A DNA stretch of 64,000 bases from positions 40,747,201 through 40,811,200 of the forward strand of contig OX940861.1 in assembly GCA_954871525.1 (NCBI GenBank), read 5' to 3'. The stretch is from Parietaria judaica. Lineage: Eukaryota; Streptophyta; Magnoliopsida; Rosales; Urticaceae. The notes beneath the pieces are model-generated. The model was not told where the DNA came from and did no database searches. It saw only the letters and a program-made list of their open reading frames with translations. This document shows, in pieces, positions 47,877 to 61,244 of the stretch. The stretch's first letter is position 1. Each line of letters opens with the position of its first letter. The translations under genes were made by a program, and so were the position numbers.

Positions 47877-49935
47877 CTATGAGCTCCGATAAGGAGCAAG
47901 GACTCTCCGAGACGGGCGAGGGGTTTCTCGCTTGAGAAACATCTTCTCGGTTTCATTCAACGGTCGGCTCGAACCGTCGGGCAGAGTCACGAACTTCCAC
48001 CCGCCACCGCCGCCGCGCTTTCCGCGAGCTCCGAGCTTCTCCACCGTGAATTTCCAGCCATCCGAGGGGCGCCGCCTACTATATTTGTGGCTGTAAACCT
48101 CTCCGGCAACCTGAGTGCAAATGCAGCCATTTAGATTTCAGACCATTAAATGTATTGCGGGAGTAACGGAAATCTGATCATAAGGGCAGTGTGGTCTTTG
48201 GGAAAGATAAATTATAAGCATATTTTTTAAAAGGCTTATTCCAAACATAATTGAACATAACATAATAAAGAAATCTAAATAATAAGACGTTCAAACACAA
48301 TTAAACAATGTTACGCCCGTAACAACTATGTCGAACTTCTCGGTCTTAGTTCTTGTAACAACTCCTTCCGTTATGATCTGCTTTGAAGTTTCATGATAGT
48401 ATCAACTCGAGTTTCTATCACAAACAACCACCTAAAATAAAATTACTAGAAGCACAAGAATGAAATTTACTTTTCAATTTACATGCTAAACAAGAGAAAG
48501 AGCCCGATTCGTAAAATCCTAAGAGCCGTGATGAGTTGATTTTTTTTATTTTTATTTTTGCATAAGCCTGATTCATCACGAGTTTCTTGATGATAAAACT
48601 TCAAGAAGAAGAGAACTCACCTTCTTTTTTATGAAGTTCAATTTATTGACAAAATCTTGATAAAGTGCTTCGTCTTCTCGTTGAGAGATCTCAAAGTGAA
48701 CTTCATCCACGTCTCTGGTGGTCCCGTCCCAGTCCTCTGGCATAACCTTAAAGTCGGGTTTGTGGGACAGAGATGCCACGTGGAATTCCTGGTCATGTGA
48801 CTGAAAGAATCTGCAAGAAAGGAAAATATTTAAATTCTTGTTAAGGCCCGAGATTTTGATCTCGTAACATGACGGGTAAGCATGAACATGACCACTGAAG
48901 ATAACTAACATCTCTTCTTCGTGAGAGACTGCTTGATTAGGTTAAATAATCATACCAATAAAAAAGTACCCAATTTTAGCCAGGTCAAACTAGGCGGAAA
49001 ACGTAAACAAACTAATTTGGCTAATTACATAAATAATTTAGTGCCTAACTGAAAAAACCTAATTTCAGATAATAAAAAAATCCTGGTAAAGTTGGCCACT
49101 CCAGCACATGTATCCTTCTCGGTACCCGCATTACGGATCCGTCATTGGTAAGTCTTACCATTATATGATTGTTAGACCAACCAAAGTCAAGAATTCAAGA
49201 CCAAAGTTAAACTTACACTATCAGTTAACTTGATAATATTCTCCACATCAAGTCGTTAATAAAAGCAGGCAAAAGCATAAATAAATTAATTTCTTACTCG
49301 GGGAAGTTATCGAGCAACTTCTCTACGCATTCATCCAAAGGACGACCGAGCTTCTTCACCTCCTCCTCTAACTCCTTGAGGAAAATGATGGCATGCACTC
49401 GCTGCCTCACGATTCCGTAATCCTTTGCAAGTTTCTCCACAGTGTTAACCTCAGGCGCCTCCTTGTGCAATCGGTATATTTCAGCCTTCTCCGAGTCCTT
49501 GAGATAAGCGCCTCTGACACCCGGTTCTCGTATTTGCTTCACCAGCTCGCACGTCTCCTGAAACCTGTTCTTCCATTGATCTGAAAACTTCTTGCCCCTC
49601 TGAATCTCTTTATTGAACTCGTTTAACAACTCATCCTCAGCCGAGCGCAGATCCACTCTAGTTCTCGATTGAGGCCTGTGCATGTCTCCAGAATATTGTT
49701 CCTCGGTTTTCCAGCTCGACCGTGACGATGACCGGTCCCACCCTGAATTTCCCGACGAGGAGCCGGGTTTTCCCCATCCACCATCATTATTATCATTTCC
49801 ACCGCCCCAATTCCCAGATACCGACGAGAGCGACCGCGATGAGGAAAGCCGACAAACTTCGAGGCCACTCCTCGTGGGATTCGCAGAAAGCGAAGCTCGA
49901 GACAGACGAGCAACGACTCGGTGAAGATTCTGCAT
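47877..49935 (-). CDS. GCD1: GAMETE CELL DEFECTIVE 1-like mitochondrial protein (353 aa)
   Basis: Coding exons 49935-49298, 48810-48621 and 48110-47877 total 1,062 nt in frame. The N-terminus (MQNLHRVVARLSRASLS) is Arg/Ser-rich with no acidic residue, fitting a mitochondrial presequence. A Gly/Asn/Trp/Ser-rich linker follows at about residues 40-85. The conserved core has RGAYLKDSEKAEIYRLHKE, then AKDYGIVRQRVHAI, resembling the eukaryotic mitochondrial regulator/Bot1-like family, and a basic C-terminus (GARGKRGGGGGWKFVTLPDG). In Arabidopsis and rice GCD1 is needed for mitochondrial function in gametes and embryos; the molecular role is probably tied to the mitochondrial ribosome, which is inference. 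A 5' UTR intron (50209-49955) is suggested by a CCG/GTGAGC donor and a TTTCAG acceptor. Confidence 0.85.
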
Positions 49936-50482
49936 TCTTAATTCCACGAAAACCCTGAAATGATAAGCAATCTCCTAAGAAACTGACATTATAACAAACA
50001 ATACAGATTCGAGAGAACTTCAATACGCAGAATTTGAAAACCCAGACTGAATTGGATCTCAAAGAAATATGAAATGGCAGGATTCGATTAACGCGAATAA
50101 AGCTGGTGAGTGAAGAAGAATTTGACTTGCTTAGCCACCCAACTGAGAAGTTCAAATCTGATAATACCCAATTGAAATTGGAAGCTAGGGTTTCCATTTT
50201 GTTGCTCACCGGAGTTAGTTTCAGCAGCTGTCGATGAAGACGACGAGTCTGAGTGAGGGAGGAGAGAAGGGTTTATCAAGCGGCGATGGGAAAGAATACA
50301 ACTTGGATTTTTTTTTTTTTTTTTAATCTAATTTTTTTTTATATTAATTATTAGAGACTTAGTTTATACAAATTTCTCTTATAAATTAATTACCAGGAAA
50401 CACAATTTTTTTAGTTACTGAAATTTAAAAGAAAGAAAAAAAAAAAGCAAATTTAAGTGTGTGCATATATATTTATATATAA

Positions 50483-51531
50483 GGTAAACTGCGGCTAATG
50501 TACCCAATGTTTGATCTTCTGCAGATTATGTACCCAATGTTTATTTTCGGCGGCTAATGTACCCAATGTTTGATCCGTTAGATATTTTCGTGTTTTCCGT
50601 CACTTGACCGTTAGAGAGTTATCCTCCTCTATATGTACACTTTTCGTATTTTTGACATAACTCACTCATTTTTTGTCCAAATTTTATGCACGACCTATGG
50701 TTGGAAAGATAAGAGATAGATCTACAACTTTAGTGTTTTAAGTTTTGTAAAATCAGTTTTAGAAAAATACGAAATTTCAAATACAACGTAAAACTAGACA
50801 TTAGTTTAATGCAAAATATTTGTTTCGAGCAAATTTTAATATACTTAATGACTTTTTATGATGAAACGTAAAACTAAAAAGTTGTATATAAACTTTTTAT
50901 CTTTCCAACGGGTGTTTATTTATAAATCTTGGACAAAAAATGAGTGAGTTATGCCAAAAATATGAAAGATTATTTCGCATCACATTTTTCATATTTTTGA
51001 CATAACTCACTCATTTTTTGCCTAAAATTTATAAATAAACACCCGTTAGAAAGATAAAATATTTATCTACAACTTTTTATTTTTACGTTTCATCTTAAAA
51101 AGTCATTAAGTATATTAAAATTTGCTCGAAACAAATATTTTGCATTAAACTAATGTCTAGTTTTACGTTGTATTTGAAATTTCGTATTTTTCTAAAACTG
51201 ATTTTACAAAACTTAAAACACTAAAGTTGTAGATCTATCTCTTATCTTTCCAACCATAGGTCGTGCATAAAATTTGGACAAAAAATGAGTGAGTTATGTC
51301 AAAAATAAGAAAAGTGTGCATATAGAGGAGGATAACTCTCTAACGGTCAAGTGACGGAAAACACGAAAATATCTAACGGATCAAACATTGGGTACATTAG
51401 CCGCCGAAAATAAACATTGGGTACATAATCCGCAGAAGATCAAACATTGGGTACATTAGCCGCCGAAAATAAACATTGGGTACATAATCCGCAGAAGATC
51501 AAACATTGGGTATATTAGCCGCAGTTTACCC
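50483..51531. mobile_element. Large foldback (palindromic) element, Mutator-like, 1.05 kb
   Basis: The left end GGTAAACTGCGGCTAATGTA and the right end, complement of GGGTAAACTGCGGCTAATAT, begin two arms of about 490 and 545 bp that are near-perfect inverted copies around a short centre at about 50975-50985. A 9-bp direct repeat, TATATATAA, flanks it (50474-50482 and 51532-51540). The outermost part of each arm is a tandem array of a 57-bp unit with GTACCCAATGTTTGAT/GTACCCAATGTTTATTTTCG; the right arm has one more unit. Further in, an AACTCACTCATTTTTTG...GAAAGAT...CTACAACTT module occurs twice per arm. It has no coding capacity. Confidence 0.85.
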
Positions 51532-51540
51532 TATATATAA

Positions 51541-52375
51541 ATATACATGGGTCAATAGTAGCGACAAAACTTCTGATTCCTGAACTTAAGACTTCTGTAG
51601 CAATTAAGTCTATAATCTGATACTCTAATGGCAAATCCCTAAACTTTATTTTATTGGTTATTTTCAATAGTTCATGGTCGATATCATTTCCAAAATGGTG
51701 CAATTCATAAACACTCTCATACATTGTTCCAAAAGACTCATTGTAGAAGTCTATTTGGGTGAAAAAGAAAATGTATTGTTAGAAACTTTTACCACCAAAA
51801 TATGAGATTAGTGACTTAATTGCAACAATTGCTTTTAAGTTAAGGGGTTATTAGTGTTCATCACAAATGTAAAAATAAAGGATAAAAAATTGCAGCAACC
51901 TAATTTTTCTTGATATTTTTTAACAATTTACAATTTTTACATGAATGATATTTGGAAGAAAAACTTTTTTTAGCTAAATTTACACATTATCCTATATAAC
52001 TAAAACAAACTACAAAAGTACTATAGATACTAGTATAGTGGCTGAATTACAAAGTCAGTGGTTTCCTTATAGTGGCTGAATCTTATTGGTTGTTTACTAA
52101 TGCCTAATGCTTTTATTTAATTATTTCTCTTACATTACCAGATATTGTACATACGACACCATGTCGTATTAAATGTGTGGATAATTACATGTGTATGTCT
52201 ACATATAAATATATATATATATATATTATATATGTGTTATATAAACTACTGAGTGTTTTTTTTTTCGAGCTATTTTTCGTTATAAGTAAATAAATTGTTA
52301 TAGGCATATATTATTAAGGTTTATTATTTTTACTTGGCAAAAGACAACGATGATTGGTCATATATATCATAAATT
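51541..52375. other. AT-rich intergenic DNA
   Basis: Only AT-rich sequence and a TA run near 52205-52225 are seen. There is no recognisable gene. Confidence 0.55.
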
Positions 52376-52937
52376 AGGGGTGACAAATTTGGGGTATAAC
52401 ACGAAGCACGAAATGGTTACGACGGATTTAAACGGGTTTGGATTTACTATAAATTGATATGGGTCCGACCGTGTCGAGCACGATTAAATAACGGGTAAAC
52501 AATGCACGCACACGATAACATGTTAGAACTTAGGACCCAATTGGACACGATTAAGGAGTAAAAAGTTGCATTTTATCTGTGTTGTTTAGGGTTTTAATAC
52601 TTATTATATATGACATTTATGCTTCTTATTGTATAAATTACGTCGTATAATTGATAAACATGAAAAAACGTTAGTAAATTTAAAAATCTTAAATAATATA
52701 ATTATATAAAATAAGTTAAGAGAGTATAGATTGAAATAGTTTATCATTTTAAAATACATGAATCTGCTAAATGGGTTAAACGGGTAAACACGATAAACAC
52801 GGTATATAAGTGGAGCGGGTTTGGGTCTCATCTTCTAACACGATTAATAAATGGGTTGGTATTGGGTCAACGTAAAATAAGCCAAAAGCGATTAAGACCC
52901 GATACGAACACGACACGAAACCTGAATTGCTACCCTA
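52376..52937. mobile_element. Probable non-autonomous hAT element (about 560 bp)
   Basis: It starts TAGGGGTGACAAATTT and ends with the complement of TAGGGTAGCAATTC. The flanks TCATAAAT (52368-52375) and TCAATAAT (52938-52945) match at six of eight positions. The ends are rich in ACACGA/GGGTTTGG motifs typical of this plant element group, and the centre is AT-rich. Confidence 0.6.
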
Positions 52938-52945
52938 TCAATAAT

Positions 52946-53890
52946 AAACAAAAAAATAATACTTAAAATATCAATTTTAAATAAACAGAGTTACTTATTC
53001 AATTTTCAGTAAAAAAAATTCCAAAATCAAAGTTAAGAAATCCGAAGTAATAAATATGTAATATTTTTCTTACAATCTTGAAAACTCATTGATTTAACTT
53101 TATTTTATAACGCAGCCCCGAAACACAAACGACGTCATTATCATCATCTGTATAGCAGAAGTTTTTTTATGGTAAATATCTATTATTTATGAAAAAAAAA
53201 ATATGTAAAAATACTACTACAAATACATATAATAAATTCCTTAAATTTTCTTTTTTACACTGTAATTTATAGTGACAAACATGAAGAAAGGAAGAAAAAA
53301 CAGAAACAGTAAATTTTTGACATGTATACCTGAGAAAGGTCAAGAATTTATTTTGTCCTTTAAAAATAATAAGAAAATATTAAAAATTTAGAGATCCACA
53401 TATTTATGAGCCACATACTTACAATTCAATTCTAAATTGTTTACAAACATAATTTGTGATACTTATAAGAGTTGACTACTTATCTGAATTTAATTTTGCA
53501 GTTGCAAAAATCAGCCCAACAAACTGTAGCACTTTTGAAATGTATGCCAAACTCTTTCTCAATGGAATAATACATGTGTATATGTACGACGAATACTTCT
53601 TTTTGAAAATCCATACCGTAGAAATTTTTTATCTTATAAATAATTAATTTCTTTAATAAAAGGTACTTCTATTACGTACATAGTTCTTTTTTCCAATCAC
53701 ATATAAATCTCATGTTATTAATGCTAAAAAGATTGACTAACGGCACAAGAAAAATATCAGATTACTAAAAAAACTATAAAAAATCAAATTTCTCTTGCTA
53801 AGATAAAAAAAAAAAAAAAACCCCGCAGCAAGGCGCGGGTTATATACCTCGTAGTTACTATAACAAGATATAAATTTAGTATGTCCCAGT
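52946..53890. other. AT-rich intergenic DNA
   Basis: No gene is recognisable. A GC hairpin (CCCGC-AGCAAG-GCGGG region, 53822-53839) follows a poly(A) run and is discussed among the findings. Confidence 0.5.
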
Positions 53891-54690
53891 TAGAGGTGTC
53901 AATTGGGCCGGCCCACCCGTCCCGACTCGTAAAAAAAGCGAGTTTGCATCGCCCTGCCCCATTTTTTTTGTGGGCCGGGCTAGGCCCACCCTATCAAAAG
54001 GTTCATGCTGGGTTATGTTTTCTTAGGCCCGCCCCACCCCGTTCAAAAGCTCGCCCTGCCCGAAGCCCACATAAACTCGCCACATAAGCCCATATGTTTA
54101 TATATATAAAAAAAAAACTATTAAGTTGTATTATTAATACTAATAAAAATAAAATAAAAATTACACTAAATTTTTTATTGTTATAGAATTTAAAAATTAT
54201 CTTTATATTATATAATTTATTACTTTTTTGTTGTGTATAGCTTTTTAATTTTTCAATTAAACAATTTTAGCTTCATTAATCAATTTTTGAAATTCGCTAA
54301 TTGATTTGAACATTCTTTGATTTTAATTTTAGTTTCATAATTATATAACCAATTACAACGTTTAGCGAACACAAGTATAATTACATGTGATTGAATTTTA
54401 TTTGCATCACATTACTCGACTTTCAAAATAAATATTCGAATATGAAACAAACACAAAAGAATCAAATGTATTACTGTTCGTTACTCTATTCAATCTTCTA
54501 TGTTAGTATTAATTTTTATTTGTACTGAATTTCATTTTTATGTGCCACTAAAAGGTGTAAATGATAATTGCATATCGATTCGTAAAAATATAACTTGTGT
54601 TTGATTTGTGAAAAGCCCACTAAATTCGACCCGCATAAAGCCCACTAAATTCGACTCTTAAGAGCCCCTGGCGGGTTTGACTTAGAATAC
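53891..54690. mobile_element. hAT-like element with GGCCGGCCC terminus, right end uncertain
   Basis: It starts TAGAGGTGTCAATTGGGCCG, a well-known start of plant non-autonomous hAT elements, followed by GGCCCACC/GCCCGCCCC motifs to about 54090. GCCCACTAAATTCGA motifs near 54615-54660 and GCGGGTTTGAC near 54673 look like the complementary arm. The last bases and the 8-bp duplication are missing, so the right end is degraded or deleted. Confidence 0.5.
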
Positions 54691-55126
54691 TATATTACAA
54701 GAAGCTCAAGTCAAGTTAAATGCTCGCTAAAAGAAAATGTTGATAAGTTTTGTAATCACAAGAACTTAAAAAGACAAAGGAAATATTTAGAAAAAATACA
54801 TACAATGACAAAAAAAAAAACATACGGCAACTTAGCATGTTTAGTGTGTTTAAATGGGGTAAATGGTATTAAGTCCAGAGTTTTGAAGTTCAATATAATT
54901 AATGGGGAATTTATATTTGGAAAGTTAGTGGTGAAAAGAAGATGAACTAAATCTACCACAATTAGATTACAACACAAAAATTAGATCGTGCTCTTCCATG
55001 AGATTACTTGTACAGTACGACAATGATTTCCGATTGAAAGAAAAAAAAAATTGTGCTCATCTATAATTGAACAATGAAGTGACGTTATTTTCTTCTCTTT
55101 CGCCAACCGGCTGTGGCGGCTGATGA

Positions 55127-58100
55127 TCAGAATCTGAAGTCGGGGTCCACGTCCATTGACCAAGCAAACTTTGAGAGGCAAGACTTGTTGAAAATCTGTG
55201 AGAAACAAGTAGAGTTCAAGATTGCGATAAAAGGTTGAAACTTTCTCCGAGTTAGCTGAGAGCTTATTGCCGGAAAGGAATGTAGTTTACAGCTATACCC
55301 TTTGAGCTTGTCGGGTTATCACATTTTTTTTCTCTCGTAAAATTAGTTTACTCCTTGAACTCGTAAACTGTAGCAATTTCTCCCTAACCGTTGCACACAA
55401 TTTCGTCAAATTTCGAGTCGAGTATAATGCACATGCTATTGTTAAGTTGAAACAAGCACTTAAACTGTTCAATTGATGAACTTTGCAGCTATATCCCATG
55501 AACTTGTTAAAAATAATGACAATTTTGCGGATATACATAACTGCAGAAGTTCGTACCACTTAAAAATAGCATGTGCTCGTTGCAGCGAACTCGAAGTTTT
55601 GATGGAAACTATCAATTCTGCAACGGTCAAAGCAATACTTGCTACAGTTTACAAGTTCGAACGGAACTGGTATTTTATAAGCGAGAGATTACTACAACAC
55701 GATATGCTGAGAGGGCATAGTTGCAAAATACTCCTTAATTAAACCAATATTTTATCACCTTCTCAATAGGAACCTCGTGCCTTTTGCACCAAGCAACTGT
55801 GATCCGAGGGTCAAGGTAATTTAGTTTAGACGTGCCCAAGGCAACGGTTTTAATATCCTCTCTGTTGTGCATATCCCGTTTCATCTTCTCAATCTTCACG
55901 TTCGTTTGTTCGATCTTTTTCTCCACCCTATGGTAAGAAAAGGATTCAGACAAGGGTTAAGCAGAAATTTACACGGCAATGGATAAAGATATAATGGAAG
56001 AGCTTGCGAAAATACGCTTCGGGGGATAAATTCCTCTTCGTCTTTCCATCGGCGTCCTTTAATGGCGGCTTCCCTTTCTTTGCTCTCTCTAAATCAACTT
56101 TAAGATCTTTCACGAGACCCTGAAACACGAACACAAAATATGACTCAAAACTTTACAAAACCCTATTTTAGAAGTAGATGTGTAAATATTCATTTTCTTG
56201 TTCACCAAAAAAAAAAATTCACAGATACGATAAGCCCCCTGCCCATCAAATCAAAGTAATTTATATTTCTGAATCTCCATGTTTTTCTGATATTTATACT
56301 AATCACTAGTAAGTATAAAAGCATTAATACACAAAAAAGCTAACCATGGGCGTAATATTAGAATAAATAAGCATTCATTACGTCAAACAGACCCCAAGTA
56401 ATCATAAATAATAGAATAATGAATTTTGAGAAATAATAAGCTAAAAAATAAATGCATGAATATAAACTATAAAGTCACATTTCAACACCTCAAGTTCCTG
56501 GAGTTTCTCCGTTAGCTTCGACATTTGCGCCTCGTGAGATTTCGAAACAGTACGTTGATGGTTACATATGATGGCAACCTGACAAAAGAAATTACAAACT
56601 TGAAGTAGAGAATGGGAATAAAAAAAAAAAAAAAACCTTATTCCCTGGGGAAACTATCTTTTAAAAAAGAACAAGAAATGGACAATCTATTTTCACCTCC
56701 TTGTTCGCAGCATTGTAAACGGCCTTTTTTTCTTCCAGATCCCCATCTCTGGTATCCCGATTCAACTAACATAGAAAAAATAGCAAAGATAAGAAATAAA
56801 TTAAAATAACAAAAGAGGAATTATAGCATTTTTCTGTCAGTATCGTACCATCTCATCCAACGTTATAGAAGCATTATACGTACGGAAAACTTTTGCTGTG
56901 AGTCCAGGCATGAGCTCCTTCAGATGAGTATTCAACTTACTTGTATCCAGAGAATCGAAAAGATCGTCGCTTCCCTTTTTTCCTGAAGTGGCAAGCAAAT
57001 ATATATTAATAAAAGAGGGATACAACGCAAAGGACAGAGGGTGGTTTATGATAAACCAGACCACAAATCGGTCCCACTATCTACACAAGCAAATATGATT
57101 ACTCTAACACAAAGTTAGTGAAATAATACCAGCAATAAAAGACGCACTTACGTGTTTGAAACTGAACGATTGCCTTGTAAACGGGAAGTTCAACTTCAAC
57201 AGTATTCTCATATTTTATTGAATCCTTACCAAGAAAGTTAAACTGCATTTTCAACACAGGAACGAACGGTTATATGGTTATTGCCTAGATAAAACTAAGT
57301 GAGTTCAACCAGGTCGTATTTCAGGTACCTCCAACTTATTAGGGGCAATTGTCTTTACATTCTCTACTTTCAATGTGCAACAACCAACCGTATCAGCTTC
57401 ATCGTCATCCTGCAAAAGGAGCGTTCAGGTGTCAATAAATGAGAGGCTTACTTGGCAAAAATCTCCAGTCAACTTTAGTCATTGGTGCAATTTGCCCTTT
57501 TGACTCAATCATGTAATAAGTAGTGAAAGAAATGAAAAGCCCTAAAGAATAAAGACAATTAAGGACTACATTAAATTGGTGCAATCCCCGAACCACCCCT
57601 CCCTGTGCCTACAGCCACAGGTAATGATTGGCTCATCATTTTATCCTGGGGACCTCATCAGTTTGCTGTGATCCTACACCGATGAGATCCCTCCCCCTAC
57701 AAGCCGATTTCAAGGGTTAAATTCTACTCATCGGCTTGTATCCCGTGGTATGGTCCTCCGACGGCTACGGTATAAGTTCATATCACAATTTCGTAGCAAC
57801 GATGGACTATTTTTGCACCAAAAAGAGAGTTTACTTGGGAAAATGCTCTAAAATGAAGTAATACGTACCAATGTACAAAGCTTAGGGGAAATTTCGTTCA
57901 ATTACTTTATATGAACAAATTAGTCACAAATGACATCAACTCAAATTTGATCATTTTTGGGCGATTTGAAGTCGGCCATGAAGACAATTCCAGCAATAAA
58001 CACGCATATAATATTTTGAACGCAACGCATTATTATATTCAGATGGTAATATGGTATTAACCCTAGAGTTGCCAATTTTAAATTCTCTACTGGAACTCAT

Positions 58101-61100
58101 TCTATCGAAGAAAGAAATGTTCTCATAAGAATTGCCTTACCTGGTTTATGATTTAACAAAGAAATAAATTTTCTCATAAGAGTTGCCTTACCTTCTCATT
58201 GCCGGCCCTAAGAGCAAGTTTATCGATAAGGTACGTAGCAACTGCCACTTGTCGCCTTGAAACGTCTTTGCTTGTAAAGTCCTTTGTGTACGCAGCTCGA
58301 ATGTTGTGTATGTAGCCCTATGCTCAAATAACAAGATAAACTAAAATAAAAAACTCAAAGATCGACCTCATATATCACAAAGGCCATACCAAAGTTTAAT
58401 AAAAGTGTAAAATCCTAGGATTAATATTTTATTAAAAAAAGGATAGCTTTTTTATTTGATTTATCAAAATTATTCTCTTCTTTTTTTCTTTTCTTTTTTG
58501 AAAAAAGCAACTACCTTCAGTTTCCTTGCTTTCTCATATTTTTCCTTGTCACTTTGCCCCTTCAGAGAACTGCTAGCGGCCAGAAACACGTATTTAAATT
58601 CTTTTTGATTGATTGGATCGTTCCAATATGCCAACCACGTAACCGTATCATCGTTCCTTATCTCTTTCCAGCTGCCAAAATTACACAGCATAACATCAAA
58701 TATTTTTATTAAAAGAGATGGATTATTACTATATATCTGAGAGTAAGCTTTCCTTCAAATATTCATACCTTTCGCCAGGGATAGGGCATTCTGGAACTGG
58801 AACATCCTTTCCTATATTAATTACAACATCACTGGGAAAAATTCGTCTCTTCCATTTTCCAGACTGTCACCAGATCGATAGCAAACCAAAGTCAAAAGCT
58901 TAGAAACCGATGTAAGAGCTTCGCGTAGTTCTGCTAATTTAAAACATTGCGAAATCGAAAAAGTTCATTTTTAAATAACCTTTGGATGCTCTCCACGACC
59001 ACGAAACAATCCTGGAGGTTCGACTCTAAAATTCCCCACCTGGAATTTTAAACAAGGGAAAAGAAAGGTATTATATTTTAAGTTCTGTGAATTACTTAAG
59101 GTCTTTCAACACGCCCTTAATCAAAAGTAGAAAGGTCATAGATTTCTAGTTATACTTTAAGCCCCATCAACGAAAAACGAAGACTTTTAGCACCCGCAAG
59201 TTCCTCATGCCAAAACATATCTACGACATACTGGAACATTAAAATTGAAAGTTACCTTCTCTTTAACACCATCAACAATAGCCCACATGTACTTCTCTTC
59301 TTGTTGCAGTTTCTCTTCCTTGATTGCTTTTTTCTCCTGTATTAACGGCACGGCAAAGCATGCAACACATGACGAAATATAACTTTAACATAATTATTCC
59401 AATATTAAAAACTCAAGAAACGGTGTTAATAGATAGATGAGATTGAGACATGAGAAAATCATAATATATCTCTCCAACTACAAATAACATTAAATAAGCT
59501 CCTTTAGAGCTTTAACCAATGAAAAAACCAAAACTAAGCTTTTTTGACACAATTTCAAACAGTAGCATATTGAGATAGCTAATTAAGCTGGTACCGACAT
59601 TATCGAGAGTGTAAACAAGAGTATAACACTTAAGTTGACTCCTACTGTTAATGATACGGAACAGCATGACAATTTGACTTACTTCTGCACTCAATTGTTT
59701 CTTCTTCTCCCTTTCACTTTGACACCAGTCGTATATGGGGGTAAAATCACATGCTTCTAATTTCTGGATTACATGGTTTTTGCCGAGTAACTCGCGCCAA
59801 TCATTCCAGAAATTATCTCTGAATGTCTTCTTTTGCACATAATCGGTATCTTTCATAACTGCATACATTGTTGCAACCTGCCCAAGGGGAAGTTTGAAGT
59901 TAAGTTGAGTAACCCAACACAAGTATGACAAACCCAAAGAGATAGAGATAGAGAGCAAACCTCCTCTTGATCAGGAGTCAAGGAAACAGGTTTTTCATTG
60001 TAGAGCATCTTTACACCATGAGGAGTATAGGGTGGAGGAAAAATAACACCATGGTGAATCAAAGTAGTCCATTTCTTCTGCCCATCGCCAGAGCCAGGAG
60101 CCACTCTTGTTGACTTTGAATATTGTGATTTTTTTAAGTTTTTTGAATTTTTCACTGGTTTCTTAAAGCTGCTGCTCTTTTTCTTGAACGAGGACGGAGA
60201 AGCTTTGGTTATTTTTGGTTTAGTAGAACTAGACTTGTTATCTTTTGCAGGAGACTTCTTAATTCTCTGCGAAATTGGGATATGATCATCGTCATCGTCT
60301 TCCTTTACTTCAGGTTTGATCAATACCTGTTTGTTTTTTTCCATCGGAGATGAATCGGAAGTTTTTGGCTTTTTAATCGAAGATATTTCTGACTTCTGCT
60401 TATCTAAAGGTCTCTTAGCGGGGGTGACACCATTCTGCCTACTGAATGATGACAAAGGCTTCTTATCATCACAATCATTGTACTTACTACTTGATGTCCC
60501 GGCACCGGACTTCACTTGAAAGCTTGAACGTAACGGTTTCTCATCCGAGTCTTCAAGATTCTCTTTAACAATACTTTTTGTTGGAGGTTTTCCAACATTA
60601 CCCTTGCATCTGGCGCTTAAAGGTTTATCATCGTCTTCATCGGAATCCTCCAGACGCACCTTCTCTTCCTTAATTAGAGAACTCTTCTTCTCTTCCTTAA
60701 CAACAGAACTCTTCTTTTCTTCCTTAACAACAGAACTCTTCTTTTCTTCCTTAACAACAGAACTCTTCTTTTCTTCCGTAACTACAGAACTCTTCTTCTC
60801 TTCCTTAACTACACTGACTTTAGCTTGGGCTGATGAATTTTTCAACTGCCCCGATGAAGTTGGTGTTTTCGACATGGTTGTTGAAGGCTTCAATGATGAT
60901 ACTTTTGAAGCTGAAGTTGATGCTTTCGACATAGCTGTTGAAGGCTTCAACGGTGACACTTTTAAAGCTGAAGTTGAAGCTTTAGGGCTGACTATGGGTG
61001 ATTTCACAGCCGATGACTTGTTAGATTGATCCACCTTGCCCTTTGGCGTAATTGAATTTCCACCATTAAGAGATGCACCGCCCGAAATTGGCCGACTTGA

Positions 61101-61244
61101 TTGAGATGAATTTTTCTTTACCTCTGAGTTTGATTGGTTTTGTCTCGATGTTGTAGAATTTCTCTTGAAAGTTATAGGCCCGTCATCATCATCGACATCA
61201 TAATCGTCGTAAACCTTTGTTTTATCAGGAGCCTGAACAGACAT
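55127..61244 (-). CDS. TOP1: DNA topoisomerase I, type IB (about 934 aa, 15 coding exons)
   Basis: The enzyme relaxes supercoils in nuclear DNA through a transient 3'-phosphotyrosine bond. Exons: 61244-59961, 59877-59683, 59336-59256, 59039-58980, 58863-58769, 58671-58515, 58317-58192, 57409-57329, 57242-57152, 56982-56849, 56765-56697, 56578-56489, 56119-56016, 55927-55759, 55195-55127; total 2,805 nt in frame. The first 380 residues are a charged, disordered N-terminal domain. The core follows ([17 protein letters not shown] onwards). The catalytic set is complete: Arg in [11 protein letters not shown], Lys in FLGKDSIKY, Arg in KVFRTYNAS, His in ICNHQR, and the active-site Tyr in SKLNYLDPR. 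The C-terminus ends MDVDPDFRF, as in plant TOP1 proteins. An 841-bp 5' UTR intron (62182-61342) is inferred. Arabidopsis TOP1-alpha is 916 aa. Confidence 0.96.
57575..57785. repeat. GC-richer insertion in a TOP1 intron
   Basis: The intron between exons 7 and 8 is AT-rich except for this block. It contains a 10-bp perfect stem ACAAGCCGAT/ATCGGCTTGT around 57700-57745 and phrases such as GGTATGGTCCTCCGACGG. It resembles an interspersed repeat, but I could not find its ends or a target duplication. Confidence 0.4.
60655..60810 (-). repeat. 30-bp coding minisatellite in TOP1 exon 1
   Basis: Five or six tandem units encode a ten-residue repeat with core EEKKSSVVK, at about residues 145-195. The DNA units differ by only a few bases, mostly silent or V/T and K/E changes. 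Unit number is likely to vary among relatives because the region is in the disordered N-terminal domain. Confidence 0.85.

Noticed and set aside
53822..53839. GC hairpin as a second Helitron 3' end
   Set aside because: The expected CTRR-T end is not intact (CTCGTAGT), so it is mentioned only as a possible degraded relative and not called as a feature.
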